From an uncultured Lentisphaeria bacterium (GTDB lineage: Bacteria > Verrucomicrobiota > Lentisphaeria > Oligosphaerales > Oligosphaeraceae), in the NCBI GenBank assembly GCA_945827525.1, contig CALZPA010000005.1, forward strand, positions 1 through 36,402: a stretch of 36,402 nucleotides of DNA, given 5' to 3'. A model generated the notes under the pieces. It had not been told where the DNA came from and did no database searches. It saw nothing but the letters and a program-made list of their open reading frames with translations. How positions within the stretch are numbered: position 1 is the stretch's first letter; the number at the start of each line of letters is the position of its first letter. Shown one piece after another: positions 25,315 through 32,753 of this stretch. Both the position numbers and the translations under genes were made by a program.

Positions 25315-25342
25315 TTGCAATCGCGCCAGAACGCGCTATAAT
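25315..25342 (+). promoter_or_regulatory. Promoter for the tRNA gene
   Basis: Plus strand: -35 TTGCAA (25315-25320), 16-base spacer, perfect -10 TATAAT (25337-25342), 15 bases before the mature tRNA end. This is the best consensus promoter in the window. Confidence 0.75.
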
Positions 25343-25357
25343 AATGTCATCGACCAC

Positions 25358-25432
25358 GCCGGGCTAGCTCAGTGGTAGAGCAGCGGAATCATAATCCGCG
25401 TGTCATAGGTCCGATCCCTATGCCCGGTACCA
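25358..25432 (+). tRNA. tRNA with CAT anticodon (elongator Met or Ile2)
   Basis: A complete 75-base cloverleaf with encoded CCA. Acceptor stem GCCGGGC/GCCCGGT (one G-U pair), D-arm GCTC-AGTGGTA-GAGC, anticodon stem GCGGA/TCCGC with loop ATCATAA (anticodon CAT at 25390-25392), variable loop of 5, T-stem ATAGG/CCTAT. The regular first pair and D-arm exclude an initiator-type tRNA. Whether it is methionine elongator or the lysidine-modified isoleucine tRNA cannot be decided here. The T-loop is TCCGATC, so position 55 (25411) is C in place of the near-universal T. It has its own promoter and terminator. Confidence 0.93.
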
Positions 25433-25438
25433 ATTTCG

Positions 25439-25476
25439 GAGCCCGTCCGCCGACCAGTTCGGCGGACGGGCTCTTT
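25439..25476. terminator. Perfect 14-base-pair terminator after the tRNA gene, possibly bidirectional
   Basis: Arms 25439-25452 and 25460-25473 are perfectly complementary, with a 7-base loop, followed on the plus strand by TTTCC. It begins 6 bases after the tRNA. On the minus strand it lies 10 bases after the rnhC stop and could end that transcript too, though only a weak T-tract follows on that side. Confidence 0.8.
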
Positions 25477-25486
25477 CCGTGTCCGC

Positions 25487-26443
25487 TCAGGCGTCGCCCG
25501 GCGACGTGTCGGCGCCCAGCACCTGGGCCGCCGTGCGGAAATGCAGCTTGGCGAAGGAGCCGAGACGCTCAGGCCCCAGCTTGGCGACGAGCTCGCGCGC
25601 CGCCGCCAGCACCGGCGCCGAGACGCCCTTCGGCAGCTCGCGGCCCAGCGACGACTCGCCCAGCGCGCGCATCCGCGTCACGAACTCCGCGCGGGCCAGG
25701 ATGGAGGCCGCGGCCACCGCCACGTCCGCCTCCGCCTTCGGATGCTGCTCCAGCACGATGCGACGGCCACGCTCCTGGAGTGCGCGGCGCACCGTGTCCT
25801 GCGACTTCGCGAACTGGTCGGAGATGGCCCGCGGGCATGACGGCTGGCGCGTCAGCAGCTCCTCGAGCGCCTTGGCGTGCCCCCAGGCCAGCAGACGGTT
25901 CAGGTTGCCGATCCTGGCGTAGAGGCGGTTGTACGCCTCCGGCCCGATGACCACCAGGCTGTAGCGCCCCGCCGCCTCGCGGCGCACCAGCTCCGCCAGC
26001 GACAGGATGCGCCGGTCGGAGCCGATCGTCTTCGAGTCGGCGACGCCGGCCGCCAGCAGCCGCCTGGCGATGGGGCCGTCCGTGTAGACGCAGGCGACGC
26101 AGAGCGGCCCGAAGAAGTCGCCCTTGCCGCTCTCGTCGATGCCGGCGTGCGGCTCGAACTGACCCGGATCCTCCTGCGCCAGCAGCTCCGGACGGTAGTC
26201 CAGCCGCGCCTCGCCCAGGATCTCCGGCTCCAGGACGAAGCGCACGAAGTCCTCCGTGCCGCGCCCCTGGACGGTCAGCTTCCCCGACTCGTAGGCCACC
26301 ACCTGCGTCCTCTCATGCGACGCCCGCCAGCGGGCGTACGGAGGCGGCGGGGAGGCGAACTCCCAGCCGCGCTCCGCCAGCAGCCGGCGCAGCGACTCGC
26401 ACGGGGCGGCCTCGAGCGCGCAGACGTAGTTCGTCGCCGCCAT
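25487..26443 (-). CDS. rnhC: Ribonuclease HIII
   Basis: Cleaves the RNA strand of RNA-DNA hybrids. The 318 residues start with the TBP-like substrate-binding domain of RNase HIII (about 1-90), then the RNase H core with GIDESGKGDFFGPL (101-114; Asp103 and Glu104 catalytic), ADSKTI (135-140) and Asp209 in ISDQF. The GKGDFFGPL form distinguishes HIII from HII. It begins 3 bases after the alpha-galactosidase gene stop, so the two are co-transcribed, though unrelated in function. Confidence 0.95.
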   Translation of the reverse strand: MAATNYVCALEAAPCESLRRLLAERGWEFASPPPPYARWRASHERTQVVAYESGKLTVQGRGTEDFVRFVLEPEILGEARLDYRPELLAQEDPGQFEPHAGIDESGKGDFFGPLCVACVYTDGPIARRLLAAGVADSKTIGSDRRILSLAELVRREAAGRYSLVVIGPEAYNRLYARIGNLNRLLAWGHAKALEELLTRQPSCPRAISDQFAKSQDTVRRALQERGRRIVLEQHPKAEADVAVAAASILARAEFVTRMRALGESSLGRELPKGVSAPVLAAARELVAKLGPERLGSFAKLHFRTAAQVLGADTSPGDA

Positions 26444-26446
26444 CGC

Positions 26447-28660
26447 TCAGACGCGCTCCAGCAGGTACACGGCCGACACGCAGTCCGCCCACGGCAGCTC
26501 GTTCGTCCACAGCCCGTAGACGCCCAGCACGTCGCCGGGGAAGACGAGGCCCGTGTCCTGGCCGTTGACGGTCAGGCGGTAGGAGGCCTCGGGGTCCAGG
26601 CCCGGCACGCGGAGGCGCGTCTGGCGGGCGATGTAGCCGACCTTGGTGCGGCGGACGGCCGTCAGGACGGCCTGCGACCGGTCCTTCGCGACGGCGCACC
26701 AGGCCTCGACGTCGTTCTCGCGGAACATGTCGGTGAGGCGGTAGTAGTCGCCCTCGGAGATGGTGTCGTGGTAGCGGTGGTAGCTGGCGTTGAGGCGGAT
26801 GGCGGTCTGGCGCTCCTCCTCGGTGAGCCTGGTCAGGTCGAGCTCGTAGCCGAAGGTGCCGGCCATGGCGACGTTGCCGCGCGTCTCGAACGGGATGAGG
26901 CGCCAGGGCTGGTGCTGCGCGTTGACGTGGGCGCCCATGCTGGCGACGGGATAGAAGAGCGAGGTGCCGGCCTGGATGGCGAGGCGGTCCATCGCGTCGG
27001 TGTTGTCGCTGCACCAGATCTGGGGCAGGTAGTAGAGCATGCCGGCGTCGAAGCGCCCGCCGCCGCCGGAGCAGCCCTCGATGAGCAGCTCGGGGAATTC
27101 GGCGATGAGCATCTCGTGGAGGCGGTAGACGCCGAGGATGTAGCGGTGGGCGACCTCGCCCTGGCGCTCGGGCGGGAGGGCCGCCGAGAAGACCTCGGTC
27201 ATGTTGCGGTTCATGTCCCACTTGATGTAGTCGATGCGCGCCTTGCGGATCATGGCCGACATGACGTCGAACAGGTGCCGGACGACCTCCTCGCGGCTGA
27301 AGTCGAGGATGAGCTGGGTGCGGCCGTAGCTGCGGGGGCGCCCCGGCACGCAGAGCACCCAGTCGGGATGCGCCCGGTACAGCTCGCTGTCCTCCGAGAT
27401 CATCTCCGGCTCGTACCAGAGGCCGAACTTCAGCCCCAGCCCGTGGATGGCGCCGGCCAGCTCCGCCATGTCGCCCACCTTCGACTCGAACTCGAACCAG
27501 TCGCCCAGCGACGTGCGGTCGTCGTCGCGGTGCCCGAACCAGCCGTCGTCCAGCACCAGCATCTCGATGTTCAGCTTCGCCGCCGCCGCCGCGATGTCGA
27601 TGATCTTCCGGCTGTCGAACCTGAAGTACGTCGCCTCCCAGTTGTTCACCAGGATGGGGCGCTGGCGGCCGTTCCACGGGCTGCGGATGATGTGCCCGCG
27701 GATGAAGTCGTGCAGGTGGCGCGACATCGCGCCGAAGCCCGACTCCGACACCGTCATGAACATCTCCGGCGTCTCGAACGACTCGCCCGGCTCCAGGCGC
27801 CACGCGAACAGCTCCGGGTTGATGCCCACCTGCACCCGCACGCCGCCGAACTGCTCCACCTCCGCCGACTCCCAGTGGTTGCCGCTGTACGCCAGGCAGA
27901 ACGCATACGCCTCGCCCGCCTCCTCCGTCGTCTCCGGCGCGCACAGCACGATGCCGGGCGTCTGCACGTGGCCCGTCGCGCCGCGCAGGCTCGACGACGC
28001 CTGCAGGCCCGTGTGCAGCGCCGTCCGCTGCAGATGCCGCTCCCGAGACCAGCTCCCCGACGTGCACACCATCTCGTAGTCCGCCTTGCCCACCAGGTCA
28101 ATCTGCGCGCTCATCGCGCGCTCCAGCGTCAGCGCCTGGCCCGAGACGTTCCGGACCACCACCGACCGGGCGATGACGTCGCACTCCGCGAACACCGTGT
28201 ACAGCAGCGTCACCTCGACGCCAGCATACGGGTCCGACAGCCGCAGCGACAGCTGCTCGCACGACTCAGCCGCCCTGCCCGGGAACGACTGCGGCAGCCC
28301 GTGCAGCGGCGCCTTCGACCCGCGCGTCACCTCGTGCGAGACGTAGCGCGGGTCGCACCACCTCGCGCCGTCCGCCGTCCGCAGCGACAGCGCCGGCAGA
28401 CGCATGTCGCCGCTGTTGCAGCCGCCGTACTCCTGCGGCAGCTGGTCCGGCGTCGCGTTCCCCGGGTCGTCCTGATGACGCGGGTTGAACGACGCGGGCG
28501 ACGGGTTGAACACCCGCTCCGCCACCATCTCCGGACAGCGCATCGCGCCGCCGTAGAAGTAGTGCTGGAGACGCCCAGCTCTGTTCAGGCCAAACACATA
28601 CGACGTCCCCGACGTCCGCAGGTGGAACATCCTGCCTTCGCGCAACACTTCAATCGACAT
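26447..28660 (-). CDS. GH36 alpha-galactosidase
   Basis: Retaining hydrolase that removes terminal alpha-galactose from raffinose-type oligosaccharides, galactomannans or glycans. The 737 residues match GH36 subgroup I length (about 730). They consist of an N-terminal beta-supersandwich, a TIM barrel starting near RPILVNNWEATYF (334-346) with LDDGWFG (370-376), nucleophile Asp482 in YIKWDMNR, acid/base Asp552 in CSDNTDA and the conserved EGCSGGGGRFD (528-538), and a C-terminal beta domain. No signal peptide is present, so it is probably cytoplasmic. It leads a two-gene unit with rnhC and has a long structured leader. Codons are G-ending in the 5' half and C-ending in the 3' half. Confidence 0.96.
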   Translation of the reverse strand: MSIEVLREGRMFHLRTSGTSYVFGLNRAGRLQHYFYGGAMRCPEMVAERVFNPSPASFNPRHQDDPGNATPDQLPQEYGGCNSGDMRLPALSLRTADGARWCDPRYVSHEVTRGSKAPLHGLPQSFPGRAAESCEQLSLRLSDPYAGVEVTLLYTVFAECDVIARSVVVRNVSGQALTLERAMSAQIDLVGKADYEMVCTSGSWSRERHLQRTALHTGLQASSSLRGATGHVQTPGIVLCAPETTEEAGEAYAFCLAYSGNHWESAEVEQFGGVRVQVGINPELFAWRLEPGESFETPEMFMTVSESGFGAMSRHLHDFIRGHIIRSPWNGRQRPILVNNWEATYFRFDSRKIIDIAAAAAKLNIEMLVLDDGWFGHRDDDRTSLGDWFEFESKVGDMAELAGAIHGLGLKFGLWYEPEMISEDSELYRAHPDWVLCVPGRPRSYGRTQLILDFSREEVVRHLFDVMSAMIRKARIDYIKWDMNRNMTEVFSAALPPERQGEVAHRYILGVYRLHEMLIAEFPELLIEGCSGGGGRFDAGMLYYLPQIWCSDNTDAMDRLAIQAGTSLFYPVASMGAHVNAQHQPWRLIPFETRGNVAMAGTFGYELDLTRLTEEERQTAIRLNASYHRYHDTISEGDYYRLTDMFRENDVEAWCAVAKDRSQAVLTAVRRTKVGYIARQTRLRVPGLDPEASYRLTVNGQDTGLVFPGDVLGVYGLWTNELPWADCVSAVYLLERV

Positions 28661-28717
28661 GCTTCTCTCTCACGGCTCCGCTGAAAAAATGGGCTTGCTC
28701 AATCAACAAGACGGCGC

Positions 28718-28784
28718 GCGAGGCCACGGGTAAAGCGGACGCGCGGCGACGGACGCGCCGCGCACCGCCCGCCGACGGCCTCGC
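28718..28784 (-). other. Nested inverted repeats in the alpha-galactosidase leader
   Basis: Outer arms 28718-28725 and 28777-28784 (GCGAGGCC/GGCCTCGC) enclose a perfect inner hairpin 28741-28748 with 28756-28763 (GCGCGGCG/CGCCGCGC). On the minus strand they would fold in the leader RNA ahead of the galactosidase gene, followed nearer the gene by a short CTTG/CAAG stem and six T residues (28684-28689). Confidence 0.45.
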
Positions 28785-28795
28785 CCAAGCGACAA

Positions 28796-28823
28796 AAGAT
28801 AATGCGGAAATCGCCGTTTGCCA
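28796..28823 (-). promoter_or_regulatory. Possible promoter for the alpha-galactosidase gene
   Basis: Minus strand: weak -35 TGGCAA (28818-28823), 16-base spacer, -10 TATCTT (28796-28801). The -10 matches that of other genes here. It would give a leader of about 130 bases that contains the nested repeats. The 322-base divergent gap 28661-28982 contains no gene. Confidence 0.35.
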
Positions 28824-28857
28824 GCGCGACGGACGCTTTTGCGCCCCATTCCCAAAT

Positions 28858-28886
28858 TTGCTTTTTCAGCCTAAACAGACTATCTT
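28858..28886 (+). promoter_or_regulatory. Promoter for the DUF1015 gene and probably lysA
   Basis: Plus strand: -35 TTGCTT (28858-28863), 17-base spacer, -10 TATCTT (28881-28886), in an AT-rich patch. The leader to the ATG at 28983 is about 90 bases and ends with AAGGAA. Confidence 0.65.
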
Positions 28887-28982
28887 AAATTCAATTGTCG
28901 TTGGCGACGGCCAGGCGGGCCCGGACGCATCCTCCCCGCCGCGCCGGAGCATTCCCCTCCCCCCACAGCCCCAAGGAACCCC

Positions 28983-30203
28983 ATGGCCTCCGTCTTCCCC
29001 TTTGCGGCGTACTCGCCGTCCGCCGAGAACGCCCCGCGCGTCGCCACCCTCCCCTACGATGTCATGAACCGCACCGAGGCCGCCCGCATGGCCAAGGGCA
29101 ACCCCATGTCCTTCCTCCGCGTCACCCGCTCCGAGATCGAGCTGCCCGACGACGTCAACCCCTACGCGGTCGCCGTCTACCAGCGCGCCACCGCCAACTG
29201 GCACGCCTTCGTCGCCGACAAGACCGTCGTCAAGGACACCCGGCCCTCCTTCTACGTCTACTCGCTCGTCATGGACGGACGCCGCCAGACCGGCATCGTC
29301 GCCTGCGCCTCCGTCGACGACTACAACCGCGGCGTCGTCCGCCGCCACGAGCGCACCCGCCGCGAGAAGGAGGAGGACCGCACCCGCCACATCTCCATGC
29401 TCCGCGTCCAGACCGGCCCCGTCTTCCTCACCCACCGCGACGACCCCACCGTCGCCGACGTCACCGCCGCCGCCATGCAGACCGAGCCCCTCTTCGACTT
29501 CACCGCCGACGACGGCATCCGCCACACCGGCTGGCGCGTCCCCGCCGACCTCACCGACCGCCTCGCACAGGCCTTCGCCGACATCCCCAGGCTCTACATC
29601 GCCGACGGGCACCACCGCGCCGCCTCCGCCGCACGGACCCACGCCGCACTCGTCGAGAACAACACCCACTCCCCCGAGTCCGGACGCTTCCTCTCCGTCA
29701 TCTTCCCCGCCGGACAGCTCCGCATCCTCCCCTACAACCGCCTCATCCTCAACCTCGGCGTCATGAGCCAGCCCGAATTCCTGCGCAAGATGCACGAGGC
29801 CTGCACCATGGAGCCGGCCGCCTCGCCCGTCCCCCCCCGCCCAGGACAGTGCTGCATGTACTTCCAGCGCCAGTGGCACCTCATCACCTTCGACCGACCC
29901 GCCCCCGACGCCTCCGTCATCGACCAGCTCGACGTCTCCATCCTCCAGCACGACATCCTCGCCCCCATCCTCGGCATCGAGGACCCCAGAACCTCCAAGC
30001 GCATCGACTTCGTCGGCGGCATCCGCGGCACCGACGAGCTCGAGCGGCGCGTCGACTCCGGCGAGGCCGTCGCCGCCTTCTCCATGTTCCCCACCTCCCT
30101 CGACCAGCTCATGGACATCGCCGACCACGACGACATCATGCCGCCCAAATCCACCTGGTTCGAGCCCAAGCTCCGCGACGGACTCTTCGTCCACGAGATC
30201 TAG
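28983..30203 (+). CDS. DUF1015 family protein
   Basis: A 406-residue cytoplasmic protein of the widespread DUF1015 family (PF06245). Family signatures are visible: the N-terminal PYDVMNRTEA (24-33), RHERTRREKEEDR (121-133) followed by TRHISML, and YIADGHHR (205-212). I recall that some relatives have been proposed to be free-serine kinases, but this is from memory and is not shown by the sequence. AAGGAA lies 5 bases before the ATG. It precedes the lysA-type gene by 55 bases in the same direction and is probably co-transcribed with it, which hints at amino-acid metabolism. Confidence 0.88.
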   Translation: MASVFPFAAYSPSAENAPRVATLPYDVMNRTEAARMAKGNPMSFLRVTRSEIELPDDVNPYAVAVYQRATANWHAFVADKTVVKDTRPSFYVYSLVMDGRRQTGIVACASVDDYNRGVVRRHERTRREKEEDRTRHISMLRVQTGPVFLTHRDDPTVADVTAAAMQTEPLFDFTADDGIRHTGWRVPADLTDRLAQAFADIPRLYIADGHHRAASAARTHAALVENNTHSPESGRFLSVIFPAGQLRILPYNRLILNLGVMSQPEFLRKMHEACTMEPAASPVPPRPGQCCMYFQRQWHLITFDRPAPDASVIDQLDVSILQHDILAPILGIEDPRTSKRIDFVGGIRGTDELERRVDSGEAVAAFSMFPTSLDQLMDIADHDDIMPPKSTWFEPKLRDGLFVHEI

Positions 30204-30258
30204 GCCGCCTCCCCCCACACACCTCCCTCCCCCACACATACACCACACGACACGACCC

Positions 30259-31527
30259 ATGCGCATCACCAACGGACAAATCTACCTGGAGGACGTCCCC
30301 GTCACCGAGCTGGCCGCCGCCTACGGCACGCCCACCTACGTCTACGAGGAGGCCCGCATCCGCGACAACTTCCGCCGCGCCCTCGCCGCCTTCCGCAAGT
30401 ACTACCCCAACTTCAGGTTCTTCTACGCCATCAAGGCCAACAGCAACCTCGCCGTCGCCAACATCCTCCGCCAGGAGGGCGCCGGCATCGACGCCGCCTC
30501 CATCAACGAGATCCTCCTCGCCAGGAAGCTCGGCCTCGGCGGCACCGACGTCATGTTCTCCGGCAACTTCCTCTCCGACGACGACATCCGCCAGGGACTC
30601 GAGTCCGGCGTCATCTTCAACCTCGACGACATCTCCCTCCTCCCCCGAGTCCTCAGGTTCGGCGTCCCCGAGTACCTCTCCTTCCGCCTCAACCCCGGCT
30701 ACGGCGAGTGCGAGGTCGGCGACTTCGTCTGCAACGGCGGCCCCGACGCCAAGTTCGGCGTCCACCCCGACCAGATCATGGACGCCTACCGCCAGGCCAA
30801 GGCCGCCGGCGTCCGCCACTTCGGCGCCCACATGATGCCCGGCTCCTGCATCCGCAACCCACAGTACTTCAAGTTCATCACCGGACTGCTCATGGACAAC
30901 ATCGGGCGCGTCGGACGCGAGCTCGGCATCGACTTCGAGTTCATCGACCTCGGCGGCGGACTCGGCATCCCCTACCGCCACGACGAGGACGCCCTCGACA
31001 TCGACGAGGCCGCGCGCCTCGTCGCCGAGATCTTCACCGCCAAGCTCCAGGAGTACGGCCTCCGCCCGCCTCGCCTCATGATGGAGCCCGCCCGCTACTT
31101 CGTCGGCGACGCCGGCTACATCATCGGCGCCGTCCACGCCATCAAGGACTCCTACAAGCGCATCATCGGCACCGACGTCTCCATGAACGTCCTCGCCCGA
31201 CCCGCCATGTACGGCGCCTACCACCACATCTACGTCAACGGACGCGAGGACGAGCCCAGACGCACCGCCGGACTCTGCGGACAGGTCTGCGAGAACACCG
31301 ACTTCTGGGTCAAGGAACGCAAATTCCCCGCCGGAACCGCCGTCGGCGACCTCATCGTCGTCGAGAACGCCGGCGCCTACGGCTACGCCATGTCCTACCA
31401 GTACAACGGACGCCTCCGCCCCGCCGAGGTCCTCGTCTCCGGAGACCGCCACTGGCTCATCCGCCAGCGCGAGACCCTCGACGACCTCGTCCGCAACGTC
31501 ACCGTCCCCGAGCACCTCGCCCGCTGA
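30259..31527 (+). CDS. lysA: Diaminopimelate decarboxylase (LysA-type, PLP fold III)
   Basis: Last step of lysine synthesis: PLP-dependent decarboxylation of meso-diaminopimelate. In 422 residues the fold III features are all present: PLP-binding Lys59 in FFYAIKANSN, His191 in GAHMMPGS, the glycine loop DLGGGLGIPY (230-239), EPARY (276-280) and catalytic Cys344 in CGQVCENTD. The EPGR-type motif appearing as EPAR and the HMMPGS variant put it in a divergent LysA subgroup, so a related decarboxylase (for example carboxynorspermidine or ornithine type) should be kept in mind. The leader is a G-poor CA-rich tract with no Shine-Dalgarno. Nearly every codon ends in C. Confidence 0.85.
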   Translation: MRITNGQIYLEDVPVTELAAAYGTPTYVYEEARIRDNFRRALAAFRKYYPNFRFFYAIKANSNLAVANILRQEGAGIDAASINEILLARKLGLGGTDVMFSGNFLSDDDIRQGLESGVIFNLDDISLLPRVLRFGVPEYLSFRLNPGYGECEVGDFVCNGGPDAKFGVHPDQIMDAYRQAKAAGVRHFGAHMMPGSCIRNPQYFKFITGLLMDNIGRVGRELGIDFEFIDLGGGLGIPYRHDEDALDIDEAARLVAEIFTAKLQEYGLRPPRLMMEPARYFVGDAGYIIGAVHAIKDSYKRIIGTDVSMNVLARPAMYGAYHHIYVNGREDEPRRTAGLCGQVCENTDFWVKERKFPAGTAVGDLIVVENAGAYGYAMSYQYNGRLRPAEVLVSGDRHWLIRQRETLDDLVRNVTVPEHLAR

Positions 31528-31574
31528 CCGCACCCGCACCCCCAACCCAAACCCCACCACCGGAGAGACGCGCC

Positions 31575-32180
31575 ATGATGAAGAACCTCCTCGCCGCCCT
31601 GTGCCTCCTCCTCGCCGCCGCCGCCCTGGCCCAGCAGGTCGCCCCCGCCGACGCCAAGCCCGCCGAGCCCAACCCCGTCATCCGCATCGCCACCTCCAAG
31701 GGCGACATGACTTTCGAGCTCTTCGAGGACCTCGCCCCCAACACCGTCGCCAACATCATCTCCCTCGCCGAACGCGGCTTCTACCGCGGACAGTACTTCC
31801 ACCGCGTCATCCCCGGCTTCATGGCGCAGGGCGGCTGCCCCAACTCCAGGCGCAACGCCACCGGTGCCCCCGGAACCGGCGGCCCCGGCTACACCTTCGA
31901 CAACGAGACCACGCCCAGGCTCACCCACAGCGCCCGCGGCATCCTCGCCATGGCCAACGCCGGCCCCAACACCAACGGCTCGCAGTTCTACATCTGCTTC
32001 ACCCCCACCCCGCACCTCGACGGCAAGCACACCGTCTTCGGCAGACTCCTCACCGGACAGAAGACCCTCGACCGCATCGAGGCCATCGGCTCACAGTCCG
32101 GCACCCCCGCCGAGAAGGTCCAGCTCAACGTCGAGGTCGTCTCCAAGAGAAACCACCCCTACGCCGTCAAGACCAACTGA
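31575..32180 (+). CDS. Exported cyclophilin-type peptidyl-prolyl isomerase
   Basis: Catalyses cis-trans isomerisation at proline, assisting folding of envelope proteins. The 201 residues start with a signal peptide ([21 protein letters not shown]), then a full cyclophilin domain with [13 protein letters not shown] (catalytic Arg in HRV), [17 protein letters not shown] and [11 protein letters not shown]. No lipobox is seen, so it should be periplasmic. GGAGAG lies 8 bases before the ATG. It is followed after 28 bases by a second, cytoplasmic copy. The catalytic-domain DNA of the two copies shares long near-identical stretches, indicating tandem duplication. Confidence 0.95.
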   Translation: MMKNLLAALCLLLAAAALAQQVAPADAKPAEPNPVIRIATSKGDMTFELFEDLAPNTVANIISLAERGFYRGQYFHRVIPGFMAQGGCPNSRRNATGAPGTGGPGYTFDNETTPRLTHSARGILAMANAGPNTNGSQFYICFTPTPHLDGKHTVFGRLLTGQKTLDRIEAIGSQSGTPAEKVQLNVEVVSKRNHPYAVKTN

Positions 32181-32208
32181 CACAGCCCCACCAGCAGGAG
32201 ACCGACCC

Positions 32209-32730
32209 ATGAGCGAACAGAATCCCATCATCCGCATCGCCACCTCCCTGGGCGACATGACCTTCGAGCTCTTCGAGGACCAGACGCCCAACACCGTCGC
32301 CAACATCATCTCCCTCGCCGACGGCGGCTTCTACACCGACATGGCCTTCCACCGCGTCATCGCCGGCTTCATGGCCCAGGGCGGATGCCCCAACTCCAAG
32401 CCCGGCGCCAAGGGCATCCCCGGCACCGGAGGCCCCGGATACCGCGTCCAGGACGAATTCTGCCCCGTCCTGCGCCACAACGGCCGCGGCGTCCTCTCCA
32501 TGGCCAACGCCGGCCCCAACACCAACGGCTCGCAGTTCTTCATCTGCTTCGACCAGACTCCCTGGCTCGACGGACACCACACCGTCTTCGGACGGCTCGT
32601 CGAAGGCGCCGACGTCCTCGACCGGCTCGAGGCCATCGGCACCCAGTCCGGACGCCCCACCCAGAAGGTCACCTTCTCCATCGCCGTCGTCAGCAAGCGC
32701 AACCACCCCTACACCGTCCAGAAGCTCTGA
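32209..32730 (+). CDS. Cytoplasmic cyclophilin-type peptidyl-prolyl isomerase
   Basis: A 173-residue cyclophilin without signal peptide, beginning [20 protein letters not shown]. Conserved residues include [30 protein letters not shown] and [11 protein letters not shown], with the usual Trp of the drug-binding pocket present as TPWLDG, which the upstream copy lacks (TPHLDG). A strong AGGAG lies 9 bases before the ATG. It is the second member of a tandem pair and probably co-transcribed with it. Confidence 0.95.
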   Translation: MSEQNPIIRIATSLGDMTFELFEDQTPNTVANIISLADGGFYTDMAFHRVIAGFMAQGGCPNSKPGAKGIPGTGGPGYRVQDEFCPVLRHNGRGVLSMANAGPNTNGSQFFICFDQTPWLDGHHTVFGRLVEGADVLDRLEAIGTQSGRPTQKVTFSIAVVSKRNHPYTVQKL

Positions 32731-32753
32731 GGTCAGCCTCAGTCCCGCCGCCC

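Noticed and set aside
25877-28684. A 935-codon open frame on the plus strand
   Set aside because: Antisense to rnhC and the GH36 gene, which both show complete catalytic motifs.
30136-31560. Long minus-strand frames opposite the DUF1015 gene, lysA and the lipoprotein gene
   Set aside because: Antisense shadows with Val-Gly-Asp-Glu composition; plus-strand frames encode recognised families or carry a lipobox.
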